A DNA stretch of 64,000 nucleotides from Micromonospora pallida (GTDB lineage: Bacteria > Actinomycetota > Actinomycetes > Mycobacteriales > Micromonosporaceae). The stretch is taken from assembly GCF_900090325.1 (NCBI RefSeq), contig NZ_FMHW01000002.1:1612001-1676000 (forward strand), written 5' to 3'. The notes under the pieces were generated by a model that was given only the letters and a program-made list of their open reading frames with translations, did not search any database and was not told the origin of the DNA. The translations under genes and the position numbers were made by a program. This document shows positions 25,647 to 33,844 of the stretch, one piece after another; position 1 is the stretch's first letter; each line of letters begins with the position of its first letter.

Positions 25647-25659
25647 AGCAGCCTACGGT
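25631..25659 (+). promoter_or_regulatory. sigma70-type promoter of the organosulfur-like operon
   Basis: TTGACC (25631-25636), 17 bases, TACGGT (25654-25659), about 83 bases upstream of the first ATG. This is one of the best consensus matches in the window. The -35 is embedded in the palindrome. Confidence 0.65.
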
Positions 25660-25741
25660 GGCGGTCGTGGTTGAGTATCAAGGCGCTTGATGTCGCCGGT
25701 CGCCACGCTTCCGTTCTCGCCCCAGTGAGAGAGACCGCCCC

Positions 25742-26719
25742 ATGCGCTCCTACCCCCTCACGGCGCCGGCGCTCCGCCGGCTGGCCGCCGGATTCGCCGC
25801 TGCCGCCCTGATCGGACTGACCGCCTGCACCCCCGGCGCCGCCGAACCCGCGGCCGGCACGAGCGAGTCCCCGAGCGGAGTGACCGACCTCTCCGCCCAA
25901 GCCCAACTGAAGCCCACCTTCACCGCCGACGAGACGCTGCGGGCGCTGCTCCCCGAGCGTCTGCGCAGTTCCGGGGTGGTGCGTACCGCCACCAGCGTCG
26001 GACTGCCGCCGATCAACTTTCCGGGTGGGTCCTCCACCGAGGTGAAGGGCCTCAACGCCGACCTGGTGGCGGCGGTCGAGCAACTGCTCGGGGTCCGGTT
26101 CCAGTCGGAGAACTACCCGAGCACCGCGGCCCAGCTCCTGGCCCTGGACTCCAAGCGGATCGACCTGACCACGTCCACCAACGGCGACACCAAGGCCCGA
26201 CAGGAGAAGTACGACTTCGTCGACATCCTGCTCTCCCGCAACGTGCTGATGGTCAAGGTGGGCAACCCGGCCGGCCTCACCTCCGCCGCCGACGTGTGCG
26301 GTCGGCGGTTCGGCGAGGTCAAGGGCTCGTTCTCGGTGCTGCCGACCCTGCGGGACGTGTGCCAGAAGGCGGGCCGTCCGGAGCCGGAGGTGTCCAGCTT
26401 CGAGGACATCCCCTCCATGCAGTTGGCGCTGGCCTCGGGACGGATCGACACGTACGTGGGCAGCGACTTCAACGTGGTCTGGGACAAGTCCCAGGGCAAG
26501 GCGGTCGACTCGGTCGCGCTGCCGGAGGCGGGCACGCTGGTGCTCGGCTGGACCGTACGCAAGGGCGACGAGGGGCTACGCGACGCCGTCCTGGGCGCGT
26601 TGCGGAAGCTGCACGAGGACGGCTACTACGCCGAGGCGTTCGACCGCTGGGGCCTGTCGTCCAACCGGCTCGACCCCGGCGTGAACATCGGTGCGCAGGG
26701 CACGGGGTTCAACGGGTGA
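25742..26719 (+). CDS. ABC transporter amino-acid-type solute-binding lipoprotein
   Basis: A 325-residue lipoprotein. The signal peptide ends in the lipobox GLTAC (Cys about residue 29), then an acidic Ala/Ser linker. The family 3 (polar amino acid) binding fold is seen in VVRTATSVGLPPINF, STEVKGLNADLVAAVEQLLGV, TSTNGDTKARQEKYDFVDILL and LGWTVRKGDEGLRDAVLGAL. It is the extracytoplasmic receptor for the permease and ATPase encoded five and six genes downstream. GAGAGA precedes the ATG. The gene ends in a GTGA overlap with the CoA-transferase. The ligand is unknown; the operon suggests a sulfur-containing acid. Confidence 0.9.
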   Translation: MRSYPLTAPALRRLAAGFAAAALIGLTACTPGAAEPAAGTSESPSGVTDLSAQAQLKPTFTADETLRALLPERLRSSGVVRTATSVGLPPINFPGGSSTEVKGLNADLVAAVEQLLGVRFQSENYPSTAAQLLALDSKRIDLTTSTNGDTKARQEKYDFVDILLSRNVLMVKVGNPAGLTSAADVCGRRFGEVKGSFSVLPTLRDVCQKAGRPEPEVSSFEDIPSMQLALASGRIDTYVGSDFNVVWDKSQGKAVDSVALPEAGTLVLGWTVRKGDEGLRDAVLGALRKLHEDGYYAEAFDRWGLSSNRLDPGVNIGAQGTGFNG

Positions 26720-27882
26720 GCACCGACCTGTCCGGCCCGCTCGCGGGCCACCGGATCATCGACTTCACCCGACTGATCGCCGGCCCGTGCGCCGGGGACC
26801 TGCTCGCCGCGATGGGCGCCGACGTGATCAAGGTGGAGGACGTCACCGGCGACCCCATGCGCAACGCGCGGTCGCGGCGCGTCGCCCGGGGCCTGACCGC
26901 GCCGTCGTTCGCGGCCTACAACGTCCACAAGCGTTCGGTGGCGCTCGACCTGAAGGACCCCGCCGGGCATGCGGCGGCGCTGCGGCTGTGCGACGGAGCC
27001 GACGCCGTGCTGTCGTCGTTCCGCCCCGGGGTGCTGGAGCGCCTCGGACTCGGCGCGGACGTGCTGCGCGCCCGTAATCCCCGGCTGGTGGTGGCACGGC
27101 TGTCGGCGTTCGGCGAGTCGGGCCCGGACCGGGACCGGGGCGGGGTCGACATCGTGATGCAGGCCGAGTCGGGACTCATGGCGGTCACCGGGGAGGCGGA
27201 CGGGCCACCCGTCAAGACGGGGGTGCCCATCATCGACGCGGCCTCGGGGTACGTGCTCGCGCTCGGGGTGGTCAGCGCCCTGCTCGGCCGGGAACGGGGT
27301 GGCCACCTGCGGGAGGTGACGGTGTCGATGCTCGACGTCGCGGTCCACCTGCAGGCCCAGCCGTTGGCCGAGTACCTGGACTCGCGGCAGGAGCCGGAAC
27401 GGGTCGGTAATCAGGCCCCCTACGCCGCCCCGGCAGACGTGTTCCCGGCAGCCGACGGCGCGTTGGTCCTCTCGGCCCACCTACCCCAGCACTGGACCCG
27501 CCTCTGCGAACTCCTCGACCGCCGCGAGTGGATCGACGACCCGCGTTTCCACGACGTCGGCGCGCGGGTGGCGAACCGGGAGGCCCTCTCGGCGGCGCTC
27601 GCCGAGGTGCTCCGGACCCGGCCGGTCGGGTACTGGCTGGACCTGTTCGCCGCCGCTGGGCTGACCGCCGGCCGCATCCGCACCTACCGGGAGGTCGTCG
27701 GCGACGGCACCTCCGCGTTCGTGGTGGACGCGCGGGATGTCGACAGCAGCCCGATCCAGGTGGTCCGTCCGCCGCTGCGCTTCCCGGGCTGGGCGGACGA
27801 CCTGCTGCCCCGCCAGATCCCGCGTACCGGCGAGCACACCGGCGAGGTCCTCGGCCACACCACCAAGGAGGCTGTGGCATGA
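26716..27882 (+). CDS. CaiB/BaiF family III CoA-transferase
   Basis: A 388-residue enzyme that would move CoA from a donor thioester to a carboxylate, activating the imported compound. The N-terminal signature IIDFTRLIAGPCAGDLLAAMGADVIKVE, the YNVHKRSVALDLKDPAG motif and the region around VDIVMQAESGLMAVTGE, which carries the presumed catalytic Asp, are intact. The length is normal. It is coupled on both sides by four-base overlaps (GTGA before, ATGA after). The acyl substrate is unknown; succinyl-, formyl- or carnitine-type members share these motifs. Confidence 0.9.
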   Translation: MSTDLSGPLAGHRIIDFTRLIAGPCAGDLLAAMGADVIKVEDVTGDPMRNARSRRVARGLTAPSFAAYNVHKRSVALDLKDPAGHAAALRLCDGADAVLSSFRPGVLERLGLGADVLRARNPRLVVARLSAFGESGPDRDRGGVDIVMQAESGLMAVTGEADGPPVKTGVPIIDAASGYVLALGVVSALLGRERGGHLREVTVSMLDVAVHLQAQPLAEYLDSRQEPERVGNQAPYAAPADVFPAADGALVLSAHLPQHWTRLCELLDRREWIDDPRFHDVGARVANREALSAALAEVLRTRPVGYWLDLFAAAGLTAGRIRTYREVVGDGTSAFVVDARDVDSSPIQVVRPPLRFPGWADDLLPRQIPRTGEHTGEVLGHTTKEAVA

Positions 27883-28640
27883 CCGCCGACGAAGCCACGG
27901 TGCTGCACCGGCAGGATCTCGACGGCGGCGTCGTGGTGCTGGAGATGGCCCGTCCGCACCGGCTCAACGCGATCTCGCGACAACTGGCCACGGCACTCGT
28001 CGACGCCCTCGACGGACTGGCGACGGAGCAGGCGGCCCGGGTGGTGGTGCTCGCCGGCGCGGGAGACCGCGCCTTCGGCGCCGGCATCGACATCCGGGAA
28101 CTGGCGGCCCAGACCCCACCGGAGCGGGACGTCCAGCAACGGACCATGGTGCGCCTGCAACGGACGTTGAGCGACTACCCGCGGCCGACGGTGGCCGTCG
28201 TCCACGGCATCGCGGCCGGCGCGTCGTTGCAGCTCGCGTTGCACTGTGACCTGCTGCTGGTCGGACCGGAGGCGCGGCTGGGCATGCCGGAACTCGGTGC
28301 CGGGCTGCCGGGGCTGCTGGGCGGTTGGCTGCTGCACACCCGGGGCGGCCCGCAACTGGCGGCGGACCTGCTGCTCGGCGGACGCTGGCTGTCCGGACCG
28401 GAAGCGGTCGCCGCCGGCCTGGCCGCCCGTCTCGTGCCGCTCGGCGAGGAACGCGCCACCGCCGTCGACGTCGCCCGGCAGATCGCCGGATACCAGCCGG
28501 ACGCGCTCGCCGCCACGCACGCCTGGCTGCGCCGGCTGCGGATCGGCGGCGCGGCCCCGTCGTTCGCGGAGGCGATCGACGCGGCCGGCGAGGTCCTGCA
28601 CGCGGCGAACCGCCGGCACCCGGGGGAGCGACCACGATGA
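27879..28640 (+). CDS. enoyl-CoA hydratase/isomerase family protein
   Basis: A 253-residue crotonase-fold protein. The first oxyanion loop AGDRAFGAGIDIREL and the second AVVHGIAAGASLQLALHCDLLL are present, as is MPELGAGLPG. The Glu of PEL is conserved, but the second catalytic Glu usually found after the GxAxGxG loop is replaced (GASLQ), so the reaction may be isomerisation, lyase or thioester hydrolysis rather than plain hydration. It acts presumably on the CoA ester made by the neighbouring CoA-transferase. ATGA overlaps at both ends. Confidence 0.9.
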   Translation: MTADEATVLHRQDLDGGVVVLEMARPHRLNAISRQLATALVDALDGLATEQAARVVVLAGAGDRAFGAGIDIRELAAQTPPERDVQQRTMVRLQRTLSDYPRPTVAVVHGIAAGASLQLALHCDLLLVGPEARLGMPELGAGLPGLLGGWLLHTRGGPQLAADLLLGGRWLSGPEAVAAGLAARLVPLGEERATAVDVARQIAGYQPDALAATHAWLRRLRIGGAAPSFAEAIDAAGEVLHAANRRHPGERPR

Positions 28641-29773
28641 GCGGGTACGACGACCCTTCCGACGGTCACCCCGCGAGCGGAACCCTCGACCTGGTCGCGG
28701 TCCGCGCCGACCTGCCCGCCGTGGACCGCCTGGTCTACCTCAACACGGGCACCGCCGGTCCGCTGCCGACGCCGGTCCGGGACGCGATGGTCACCGCGCT
28801 GGACGCCGACCTCACCCTGGGGCGGGCCTCGGGGCGGCGGTTCGCCCGCTTCGCCGAACACCTCGCCGAGACCCGCGACCTGCTGGCCCGGCTCGTGGGC
28901 GCCGACGCCGACGAGATCGTGCCGACCACCGGCACCACCGACGGGGTCACCCGCGTCCTGGCGGCGCAGCCCTGGGCGGCCGGGGACCGGGTCCTGGTCA
29001 CCGTGCTCGAGCACCCGGACGTGCTGCGGGCGGTACGGGACGTCGCCGGCCGCCACCATGCGACCGTCGTGGTGGTGCCCGGCGCGACGCCCGAGGAGAT
29101 CGGGGCGAACCTGAGCCGGGAACTGGCCGGCGGGGCGCGGCTGGTCGTCGTCTCGCATGTCACCTACGGCGCTGGGCTCGTGCTCCCGGTACCGGAGATC
29201 GTGGCGGCGGCCCGGCGACACCGGGCAGCGGTCCTCGTCGACGGGGCGCAGGCCGTCGGGGCGATCCGGGTCGACGTCCGCGTGCTCGGCGCCGACTACT
29301 ACGCCTTCCCCGGACAGAAGTGGCTGCTCGGCCCGGAGGGTGTCGGCGCGCTGGTCGTCGCCCACGGCAGCGCCGGATTGCCGGCCGCCGCGTTCGGTCC
29401 GGGTATGCCGTCGCCGGTGCTCTGGGAGGGTCTGCGGGCCGCGCTGGGGTGGCGGGAGCGGCACGGTACGCAGCGCTTCCCGGCCGCCGTCGTCGCGGGC
29501 GCCGCCGAGCTGCGGCGGGAGCTGGCCGGGATTCCGCAGGTCGAGGTGCTGGGCCTGGGTGCCGAAGCCGGACTGGTGACCATCCGGCTGCCGGACGTCG
29601 ACGCGGCACGGGTGGTGGCCGCGTTGGGCGCCCGGCGGATCGCCACCCGCGAGATCGCCGAGACCGACGGCGTGCGGCTGTCCCACGGCCCGTTCACCAC
29701 CGCCCAGGAGCGGCGGCTCGTGGTCGACGCCGTCGCGGAACTGGCCCGAGAACGAGGAACGGAGACGTGGTGA
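28637..29773 (+). CDS. PLP-dependent class V aminotransferase / cysteine-desulfurase-like enzyme
   Basis: A 378-residue fold-type I PLP enzyme. The Schiff-base lysine lies in YYAFPGQKWLLGPEGVGAL. Upstream are the cofactor Asp/Gln set VLVDGAQAVGAIRVDV and the N-terminal YLNTGTAGPLPTPVRDAM. The Thr-rich PTTGTTDGVTRVLAA binds phosphate. Sequence style is closer to isopenicillin-N-epimerase and cysteine-lyase-like members than to NifS/IscS, and I see no mobile catalytic-Cys loop. It could be a C-S lyase, desulfurase or epimerase. The context with a desulfinase-like gene favours C-S chemistry (inference). Confidence 0.85.
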   Translation: MSGYDDPSDGHPASGTLDLVAVRADLPAVDRLVYLNTGTAGPLPTPVRDAMVTALDADLTLGRASGRRFARFAEHLAETRDLLARLVGADADEIVPTTGTTDGVTRVLAAQPWAAGDRVLVTVLEHPDVLRAVRDVAGRHHATVVVVPGATPEEIGANLSRELAGGARLVVVSHVTYGAGLVLPVPEIVAAARRHRAAVLVDGAQAVGAIRVDVRVLGADYYAFPGQKWLLGPEGVGALVVAHGSAGLPAAAFGPGMPSPVLWEGLRAALGWRERHGTQRFPAAVVAGAAELRRELAGIPQVEVLGLGAEAGLVTIRLPDVDAARVVAALGARRIATREIAETDGVRLSHGPFTTAQERRLVVDAVAELARERGTETW

Positions 29774-30180
29774 GTCCAGCACAGGTCGGAGCCGAACCGC
29801 TGCTGCGGGACCGGCTCGGCATCGAAGTGCTGTCGGCGAGTCCGGACCGGGTCACCACCCGGATGCCGGTCGAGGGCAACCGGCAGCCCGCCGGGCTCCT
29901 GGCCGGCGGCGCGTCGTGCATGCTGGCCGAGTCGACCGCGTCCCTGGGCGCGAGCCTGCACGCCGCCGACCTGGGCGGAACCGCCGTGGGGCTGGAACTC
30001 AACGCCACCCATCACCGGGCGGTCCGCGACGGGCATGTCACCGCGGTCGCCGTCGCGCTGCGCCGTGGCCGGCGGGTGGCGAGCTACGAGGTGGTCATCA
30101 CCGACGACACGGGAACGCTCGTCTGCACGGCTCGGGTCACCTGCCTGGTCACCGTGGCCCCGAACGGGGGTACGGCATGA
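29770..30180 (+). CDS. PaaI-type hotdog thioesterase
   Basis: A 136-residue single-hotdog protein. The motif EGNRQPAGLLAGGASCMLAESTASLGAS corresponds to the PaaI/4HBT-II active-site helix, followed by GTAVGLELNATHHRAVRDGHVTA and the central strand ALRRGRRVASYEVVITDD. It would hydrolyse an acyl-CoA, releasing product acid and recycling CoA from the two CoA enzymes upstream. The GTG start overlaps the PLP enzyme stop, and the stop overlaps the permease ATG. Confidence 0.88.
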   Translation: MSPAQVGAEPLLRDRLGIEVLSASPDRVTTRMPVEGNRQPAGLLAGGASCMLAESTASLGASLHAADLGGTAVGLELNATHHRAVRDGHVTAVAVALRRGRRVASYEVVITDDTGTLVCTARVTCLVTVAPNGGTA

Positions 30181-31124
30181 GCGCCGTCGACGTCTCCCTC
30201 GACCGCGGGCCCGGCCCCACTGTGGACGGTCCCCGCGCCGACACCCCGGTGTTGACCGGCCGGCCGCATCCGTGGCGCTGGGTGGCCGGGCTGGTCGCGT
30301 TGGCGCTCTTCGGCGCCGGGGTGCACTCGCTGGCCCGCAACCCCGCCATGGACTGGCACGTCGCCGGGGAGTACTTCCTGTCCGAGCAGGTGCTGCGCGG
30401 GTTGTGGCTGACGCTGTGGCTCACCGCGGCCGTGACCGGGCTGGGCTTTCTCGGTGGCATCGTGGTGGCCGCGATGCGGCTGTCCAGCAATCCGGTGCTG
30501 GCCGCGATCGGCTGGGCGTACGTGTGGTTCTTCCGGTCCGTGCCGGTGCTGGTGCAACTGCTGTTCTGGTTCAACATCGGCTACCTGTACCCGACGCTGT
30601 CGCTCGGCGTGCCCGGCGGGCCGACCCTCTTCTCCGCGAACTCCACCGAACTGGTCAGCGCCACCACCGCGGCGATGCTCGGACTCACCCTGCACGAGGC
30701 CGCGCACGCCGGCGAGATCGTCCGGGGCGGCATCCTCGCCGTGGACCACGGGCAGCTCGAGGCCGGGGTGGCGCTCGGCCTGCGCCGGTCACGGATCTTC
30801 CGCCGGGTGGTGCTCCCGCAGGCGATGCGCAGCATCGTGCCGGCCACCGGCAACCTGCTCATCGGCACGCTGAAGGGCACCTCGATGGTCAGCGTGATCG
30901 CCGTGAACGATCTCCTGTACTCCGTCCAGTACATCTACAACCGTACCTACGAGGTCGTTCCGCTGCTGGCCGTGGCCACCGCCTGGTACCTGGTGGTGAC
31001 CTCGCTGCTGTCGGTGGCGCAGTACTACGTGGAACGCCACTTCGCGCGGGGCGCGCAGCGCAGTCTGCCACCGACGCCGCTGCGCCGCCTGTCCGCCCTC
31101 CTGCCCCTCTGGAGGAAGTCGTGA
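30177..31124 (+). CDS. ABC transporter permease, polar amino acid type
   Basis: A 315-residue HisM/GlnP-type permease with one helix near residue 40 and four to five more from about 75. The family core is clear: GLWLTLWLTAAVTGLGFLGG, VWFFRSVPVLVQLLFWFN, HEAAHAGEIVRGGILAVDHGQLEAGVALGL (EAA loop), and LPQAMRSIVPATGNLLIGTLKGTSMVSVI. A single permease gene implies a homodimer. It works with the adjacent ATPase and the lipoprotein at the head of the operon. Confidence 0.92.
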   Translation: MSAVDVSLDRGPGPTVDGPRADTPVLTGRPHPWRWVAGLVALALFGAGVHSLARNPAMDWHVAGEYFLSEQVLRGLWLTLWLTAAVTGLGFLGGIVVAAMRLSSNPVLAAIGWAYVWFFRSVPVLVQLLFWFNIGYLYPTLSLGVPGGPTLFSANSTELVSATTAAMLGLTLHEAAHAGEIVRGGILAVDHGQLEAGVALGLRRSRIFRRVVLPQAMRSIVPATGNLLIGTLKGTSMVSVIAVNDLLYSVQYIYNRTYEVVPLLAVATAWYLVVTSLLSVAQYYVERHFARGAQRSLPPTPLRRLSALLPLWRKS

Positions 31125-31918
31125 CGCAACGTCCCATGGTCCGGGTGGTCGACCTGCACAAGAGCTACGGCGGGAACCGCGTCCTGCGCGGCGTGGACCT
31201 CGACGTCGCCCGCGGCGAGGTGCTCTGTCTGATCGGCGCCTCCGGCTCTGGCAAGAGCACCCTGCTGCGCTGCGTGAACCATCTGGAGGCACCCGACGCG
31301 GGATTCGTGGAGGTCGACGGCGAACTCGTCGGCTACCGCGGGCACGGACGTCAGCTCCGGGCCCTGCCCGAGCGGCGTATCCGCCACCAGCGCGCCCAGA
31401 TCGGCATGGTGTTCCAGAGCTTCAACCTGTTCCCCAACCTCACCGCCCTGGACAACGTCGTCGAGGCCCCGGTCGCGGTCCGTGGTCTGTCCCACAGACA
31501 GGCCACGGCGGAGGCGCGCGACCTGCTGGCGCAGGTCGGACTCGCCGGCCGCGAGGACAGCTACCCGCGCCAGCTCTCCGGCGGGCAGCAACAGCGAGTC
31601 GCGATCGCGCGGGCGCTGGCGATGCGCCCGAAGGTCATGCTCTTCGACGAGCCGACCAGCGCGCTCGACCCGGAACTCGTCGCCGAGGTGCTCGAGGCCA
31701 TCCAGCGGCTGGCCCAGCAGGGCATGACCATGCTCATCGTCACCCACGAGCTGGGGTTCGCCCGGGCCGTCGCCGACCGGGTCGCCTTCGTCGACGACGG
31801 GCGGATCGTCGAACTCGGGCCGGCCCGGTCGGTGCTCGACGCGCCCCGCCACGACCGTACCCGCAGCTTCCTGAGCCGACTGGCCCGTTCGGCGGCGGAT
31901 GGGGAGGAACTCCGTTGA
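31121..31918 (+). CDS. ABC transporter ATP-binding protein, polar amino acid type
   Basis: A 265-residue GlnQ/HisP-like ATPase: Walker A GASGSGKSTLLRC, Q-loop MVFQSFNLFPNLTALDNV, signature LSGGQQQRVAIARALAM, Walker B VMLFDEPTSALDPEL, H-loop VTHELGFA. The GTG start is preceded by GGAGGAAG and overlaps the permease stop. It ends in a TTGA overlap with the desulfinase-like gene, tying transport and metabolism into one translational unit. Confidence 0.94.
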   Translation: MTQRPMVRVVDLHKSYGGNRVLRGVDLDVARGEVLCLIGASGSGKSTLLRCVNHLEAPDAGFVEVDGELVGYRGHGRQLRALPERRIRHQRAQIGMVFQSFNLFPNLTALDNVVEAPVAVRGLSHRQATAEARDLLAQVGLAGREDSYPRQLSGGQQQRVAIARALAMRPKVMLFDEPTSALDPELVAEVLEAIQRLAQQGMTMLIVTHELGFARAVADRVAFVDDGRIVELGPARSVLDAPRHDRTRSFLSRLARSAADGEELR

Positions 31919-32925
31919 CCGACGAACCGACCACCGTCTGGTACACCCGGTGCCCGGTCCCCACCGCCTCCGGCGTGGCGATCGACGTCGGACACCTGAC
32001 CGCGGCGGGGCTGACCGTCGCGCCGCTGCACCGCTCCGGGGCCACCGAGGCGCACTTCGACCACCGGCTGCCGGCGCTGTTCCGGGAGGGCGGGAACGTC
32101 CCCGCGCTCTGGGCCCGGTCCCGCGGCGAGCGCACCCGCCTGATCGGGCTCACCTGGGTGCCGGAAATGCAAACCGTGGTGACCCGCCGGGACAGCGGCA
32201 TCCACGAGCCCGGGGACCTGGTGGGGCGCCGGCTCGTCCTGCCCACCCACGGCGGGGAGCGGGTGGACTTCTTCCGCGCCATGGCGCTGCGCGGATTCGA
32301 CGCCGCCCTCCGCCTGACCGGACGGAGTCTGCGTGACGTACGGCTCGTCGACGCGCCCGCGCCGCTTCCGCGTACCACCGACGTCGGCGCCGAGGGCTTC
32401 TACGGGGCCACCGTGGCCGCGCTGCGCGCCGGCCTCGGTGACGTGGCGTACGTCAAGGGCGCACCCGGCGCCGACGTGCTGGCCGACGCTGACCTGCGGG
32501 TGGTCGTCGACCTGTCCGCCGTCCCGGACCCCCGGGCGCAGGTCAACAACGGCACCCCCCGCACGCTGACCGTCAGCGAGGAACTCCTGCTCCGGCATCC
32601 GGAGACGGTGGCCCGGTACGTCGCCGCCCTGCGCGACGCGGCTCGCTGGGCGGCCGCGAACCCGGAGCGGACCGCGCGAATCGTCGCCGCCGAGACCGGG
32701 TCCACCCTCGACGCCGTCCGCCGGGCGTACGGCGCCGACCTGGCGCGCTCGTTGACGCCCGAACTTCGTCCCGAGTGGATCGATCACCTTGAGGAGCAGA
32801 AACGGTTCCTGCTCCGGCACGGGGTGGTCGCCCGCGACTTCTCGATCGCCGACTGGATCGACGCCGGGCCGCTGGCCGGCTCGGACCGACACCTCAGCCC
32901 GCACACCACGGAGGCCACCTCGTGA
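31915..32925 (+). CDS. DszB-like sulfinate desulfinase family protein
   Basis: A 336-residue protein starting with TTG after a strong GGGGAGGAA site. It has a periplasmic-binding-protein fold but no signal peptide or lipobox, so it is cytosolic. It resembles DszB (2'-hydroxybiphenyl-2-sulfinate desulfinase): TRCPVPTAS matches the active-site SNCPVPNA (Cys13), and His47, Arg57 and Gly60 reproduce the spacing of DszB His60, Arg70 and Gly73 exactly. TRLIGLTWVP and the C-terminal FLLRHGVVARDFSIADWIDAG also align. DszB releases sulfite from an aryl sulfinate. No dszA or dszC monooxygenase is nearby, so the substrate probably differs. My comparison is from memory of the family. Confidence 0.78.
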   Translation: MTDEPTTVWYTRCPVPTASGVAIDVGHLTAAGLTVAPLHRSGATEAHFDHRLPALFREGGNVPALWARSRGERTRLIGLTWVPEMQTVVTRRDSGIHEPGDLVGRRLVLPTHGGERVDFFRAMALRGFDAALRLTGRSLRDVRLVDAPAPLPRTTDVGAEGFYGATVAALRAGLGDVAYVKGAPGADVLADADLRVVVDLSAVPDPRAQVNNGTPRTLTVSEELLLRHPETVARYVAALRDAARWAAANPERTARIVAAETGSTLDAVRRAYGADLARSLTPELRPEWIDHLEEQKRFLLRHGVVARDFSIADWIDAGPLAGSDRHLSPHTTEATS

Positions 32926-33785
32926 GCATCACCATCGGCACCCATCCCAACAACCTCGCCACCTGGATCCTCGGTCACGTCGAGGAACTCCAGGAGCCGC
33001 TGCGCCGGGTCGCCGGGGAGGTGCGGTTCGTCCGCTACGACGACGGACGCCGCACCACCGGTCTGCTCGTCGAGGGTGCCATCGACGTGGGCGCGACGGG
33101 TACCACCCCGCCGATCGTCGCCCAGGCCGAGCAGCTCGACGTCGTCTACCTGGCGGTCTCTGAGCCGCACCCGGACCCCGGGGGCATCGTGGTGCCCCGG
33201 GAGTCGCCGATCCGCACCCTGGCGGACCTGCGCGGGCGGAGCATCGCCTTCACTGTGGGCTCCTGGCAGACGCACGCGCTCGCGGTCGCTGTCGACCGGG
33301 CCGGTCTGGCCTGGGACGACGTGACCGTCGTCGACGTCCCGGCCACTGCGCAGGGCCGGGACTTCCTGGGGGCCGGTACCGACAGTTGGCTCGTCGTCGA
33401 TCCCGCCTACCGTCAGCTCGCCGATCTCACCGAGGTCCGGGTCGTCGCCGCCACCGAGGAACTCGTTCGGAACCGGTCGGTGTTCTTCGGTAACGGTGCC
33501 TGGGTACGGGACCATCCCGCCGAGGCCACCGCCTTCGTGGACGCGGTGGTCGCGGCCGAGGAGTGGGGGGCGACCCACCTCGACGAGGTCGCCGAACTCC
33601 TCTCCCGCAGCAGTCGGGGCGGTACCGCGCAGGTGTGGGGTCCGGCCCTGACCGGTCGACACTGGGGCGTCCACGCGGTGGACGAGGAGTTCCTCGCCGA
33701 GCAGCAGCACGCCGCCGATCTGCTGTACCGCTTCGGGGTGACTCCACAGGCGATCGTCGTCGTGGCGGCGGTGGCGGCGCGATGA
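32922..33785 (+). CDS. SsuA/NMT1-like binding-fold protein without signal peptide
   Basis: A 287-residue protein beginning directly with the first strand of the fold (MSITIGTHPNNLATWILG). The SsuA-type features are GAIDVGATGTTPPIVAQAEQ, PRESPIRTLADLRGRSIAFTVGSWQTHALAVAVDRAGL, and GTDSWLVVDPAYRQ. Classic SsuA proteins are exported sulfonate receptors. Here there is no leader or Cys, so the protein is either cytosolic, as its DszB-like neighbour, or exported by an unrecognised route. No second permease is present for it. It may be an enzyme or an intracellular ligand carrier. GTGA overlap with the preceding gene. Confidence 0.75.
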   Translation: MSITIGTHPNNLATWILGHVEELQEPLRRVAGEVRFVRYDDGRRTTGLLVEGAIDVGATGTTPPIVAQAEQLDVVYLAVSEPHPDPGGIVVPRESPIRTLADLRGRSIAFTVGSWQTHALAVAVDRAGLAWDDVTVVDVPATAQGRDFLGAGTDSWLVVDPAYRQLADLTEVRVVAATEELVRNRSVFFGNGAWVRDHPAEATAFVDAVVAAEEWGATHLDEVAELLSRSSRGGTAQVWGPALTGRHWGVHAVDEEFLAEQQHAADLLYRFGVTPQAIVVVAAVAAR

Positions 33786-33844
33786 GCGGGCGGCGGGGCG
33801 CGGGCCGGCGTCCGCCCCGCGTCCTGCCGCTGTACCCTGCCAGC

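Noticed and set aside
31915..32925. Classical dibenzothiophene (dszABC) desulfurisation operon
   Set aside because: Only a DszB-like gene is present. The DszA and DszC monooxygenases are absent, and the surrounding CoA enzymes point to a different substrate.
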